5,794 bases of DNA, from contig CAMHPW010000080.1 of the NCBI GenBank assembly GCA_946187095.1, positions 1-5,794 on the forward strand. Direction: 5' to 3'. The notes beneath the pieces are model-generated. The model saw only the letters and a list, made by a program, of their open reading frames with translations. It was not told the origin of the DNA and did no database searches. A program made the translations under genes and the position numbers. This stretch comes from an uncultured Clostridia bacterium. GTDB taxonomy: Bacteria; Bacillota; Clostridia; Oscillospirales; Acutalibacteraceae. Positions 5,266 to 5,794 of the stretch are shown piece by piece (position 1 is the first letter of the stretch; every line of letters starts with the position of its first letter).

Positions 5266-5794
5266 TCACCTGTAAATTCTTCTGCCGAAAAGGCGGGAAC
5301 CGATCCTCACCATATTCGCACCCGAAAGTACAGCTTCTTCATAATCATCGGACATCCCCATTGAAAGATAGTCCATGTATATATTATCCATTTTTTTGGC
5401 TGGAATGTCAATAAATAATTCATGCATTTTGTCAAAAAATTTACAAACGTCGGTTTTTTTCTCACATATTGGCGGTACTGACATCAGTCCTCTCACTTTT
5501 ATGGCAGGCATCTCGGATATCCTGCCCAGAAGTTCCTCCAGTTCCTCTGTGAGAACGCCCGATTTATTTTCCTCCCTGCCGATATTCACCTCGATCAGTA
5601 TATCCGAAACAAGTGAATTCTTCACACTCTGCTTTGATATCTCACCGGCGAGCTTTACGCTGTCCACAGACTGTATCATGGAAACTTTATCGATGATCTG
5701 CCTTACTTTGTTTGTCTGCAGATGCCCTATGAACTGCAGGTCACAGTTGTTCAGATCATATTCGTCATATTTTGACAAAAGCTCCTGTACTTTG
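5266..5794 (-). CDS. yggS: YggS/YlmE-type PLP homeostasis protein (5' end outside window)
   Basis: Member of the YggS/PROSC (PLPBP) family, single-domain PLP-binding proteins with an alanine-racemase-like barrel that help control pyridoxal phosphate and amino-acid pools. The frame stays open to the right edge, so the N-terminus is missing. 175 residues are visible against about 220-230 in the family, and the PLP lysine (AVSKTK-type motif) would lie outside. Visible motifs, counted from the first visible residue: KVQEL at 1-5, FIGHLQTNKVR around 21-31, IEVNIGREENKSG around 67-79, RGLMSVPP around 101-108, and the family signature LSMGMSDD...VRIGSRLFG around 143-170. The last of these contributes PLP phosphate contacts in the family. 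The TTG at 5778 is an internal codon, not the start. It is the most upstream visible gene of the operon; ylmE sits next to sepF in B. subtilis as well. Confidence 0.93.
   Translation of the reverse strand, partial: KVQELLSKYDEYDLNNCDLQFIGHLQTNKVRQIIDKVSMIQSVDSVKLAGEISKQSVKNSLVSDILIEVNIGREENKSGVLTEELEELLGRISEMPAIKVRGLMSVPPICEKKTDVCKFFDKMHELFIDIPAKKMDNIYMDYLSMGMSDDYEEAVLSGANMVRIGSRLFGRRIYR

Overview
The window is a block of six genes, all on the minus strand, from an anaerobic, moderately AT-rich Gram-positive bacterium of the Clostridia. A Ruminococcus/Oscillospiraceae-like source is my best guess, inferred from gene content and protein style rather than from any search. Evidence includes SepF and DivIVA (Gram-positive division proteins), strong AGGAGG-type ribosome binding sites, frequent TTG starts, and an oxygen-sensitive glycyl-radical pyruvate formate-lyase.

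Layout, reading right to left in the direction of transcription: a 5'-truncated yggS (PLP homeostasis protein) runs off the right edge. It is followed by sepF (FtsZ anchor), divIVA (polar/septal coiled coil), lspA (lipoprotein signal peptidase) and an RluD-type 23S rRNA pseudouridine synthase. Gaps are short (25 and 45 nt), the divIVA-lspA gap is 57 nt and holds a hairpin, and lspA and rluD overlap by 8 nt. This is probably one division/envelope/translation operon, a condensed version of the ylmE-sepF-(ylmG-ylmH)-divIVA and lspA-ylyB clusters of Firmicutes. ylmG and ylmH are absent here.

A 218-nt regulatory region (2271-2488) separates this operon from pflB, whose coding sequence fills the left 2.3 kb and ends 5 nt before the window edge. 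This region is the most interesting part of the window. It holds two identical tandem 16-bp sites matching the NrdR box (the ribonucleotide reductase repressor motif), 31 bp centre to centre. Next come two consensus-like sigma-A promoters pointing at pflB: a distal TTGTGA-17-TATAAT and a proximal TTGACA-17-TATTAT. A perfect 12-bp inverted repeat has the proximal -35 box in its loop, and a second 9-bp inverted repeat brackets the same promoter.

The main hypothesis is that NrdR, the regulator of dNTP synthesis, also controls pyruvate formate-lyase. PFL makes formate, which at least some class III anaerobic ribonucleotide reductases use as reductant, so the connection is biochemically sensible. 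It is inferred only from the DNA motifs.
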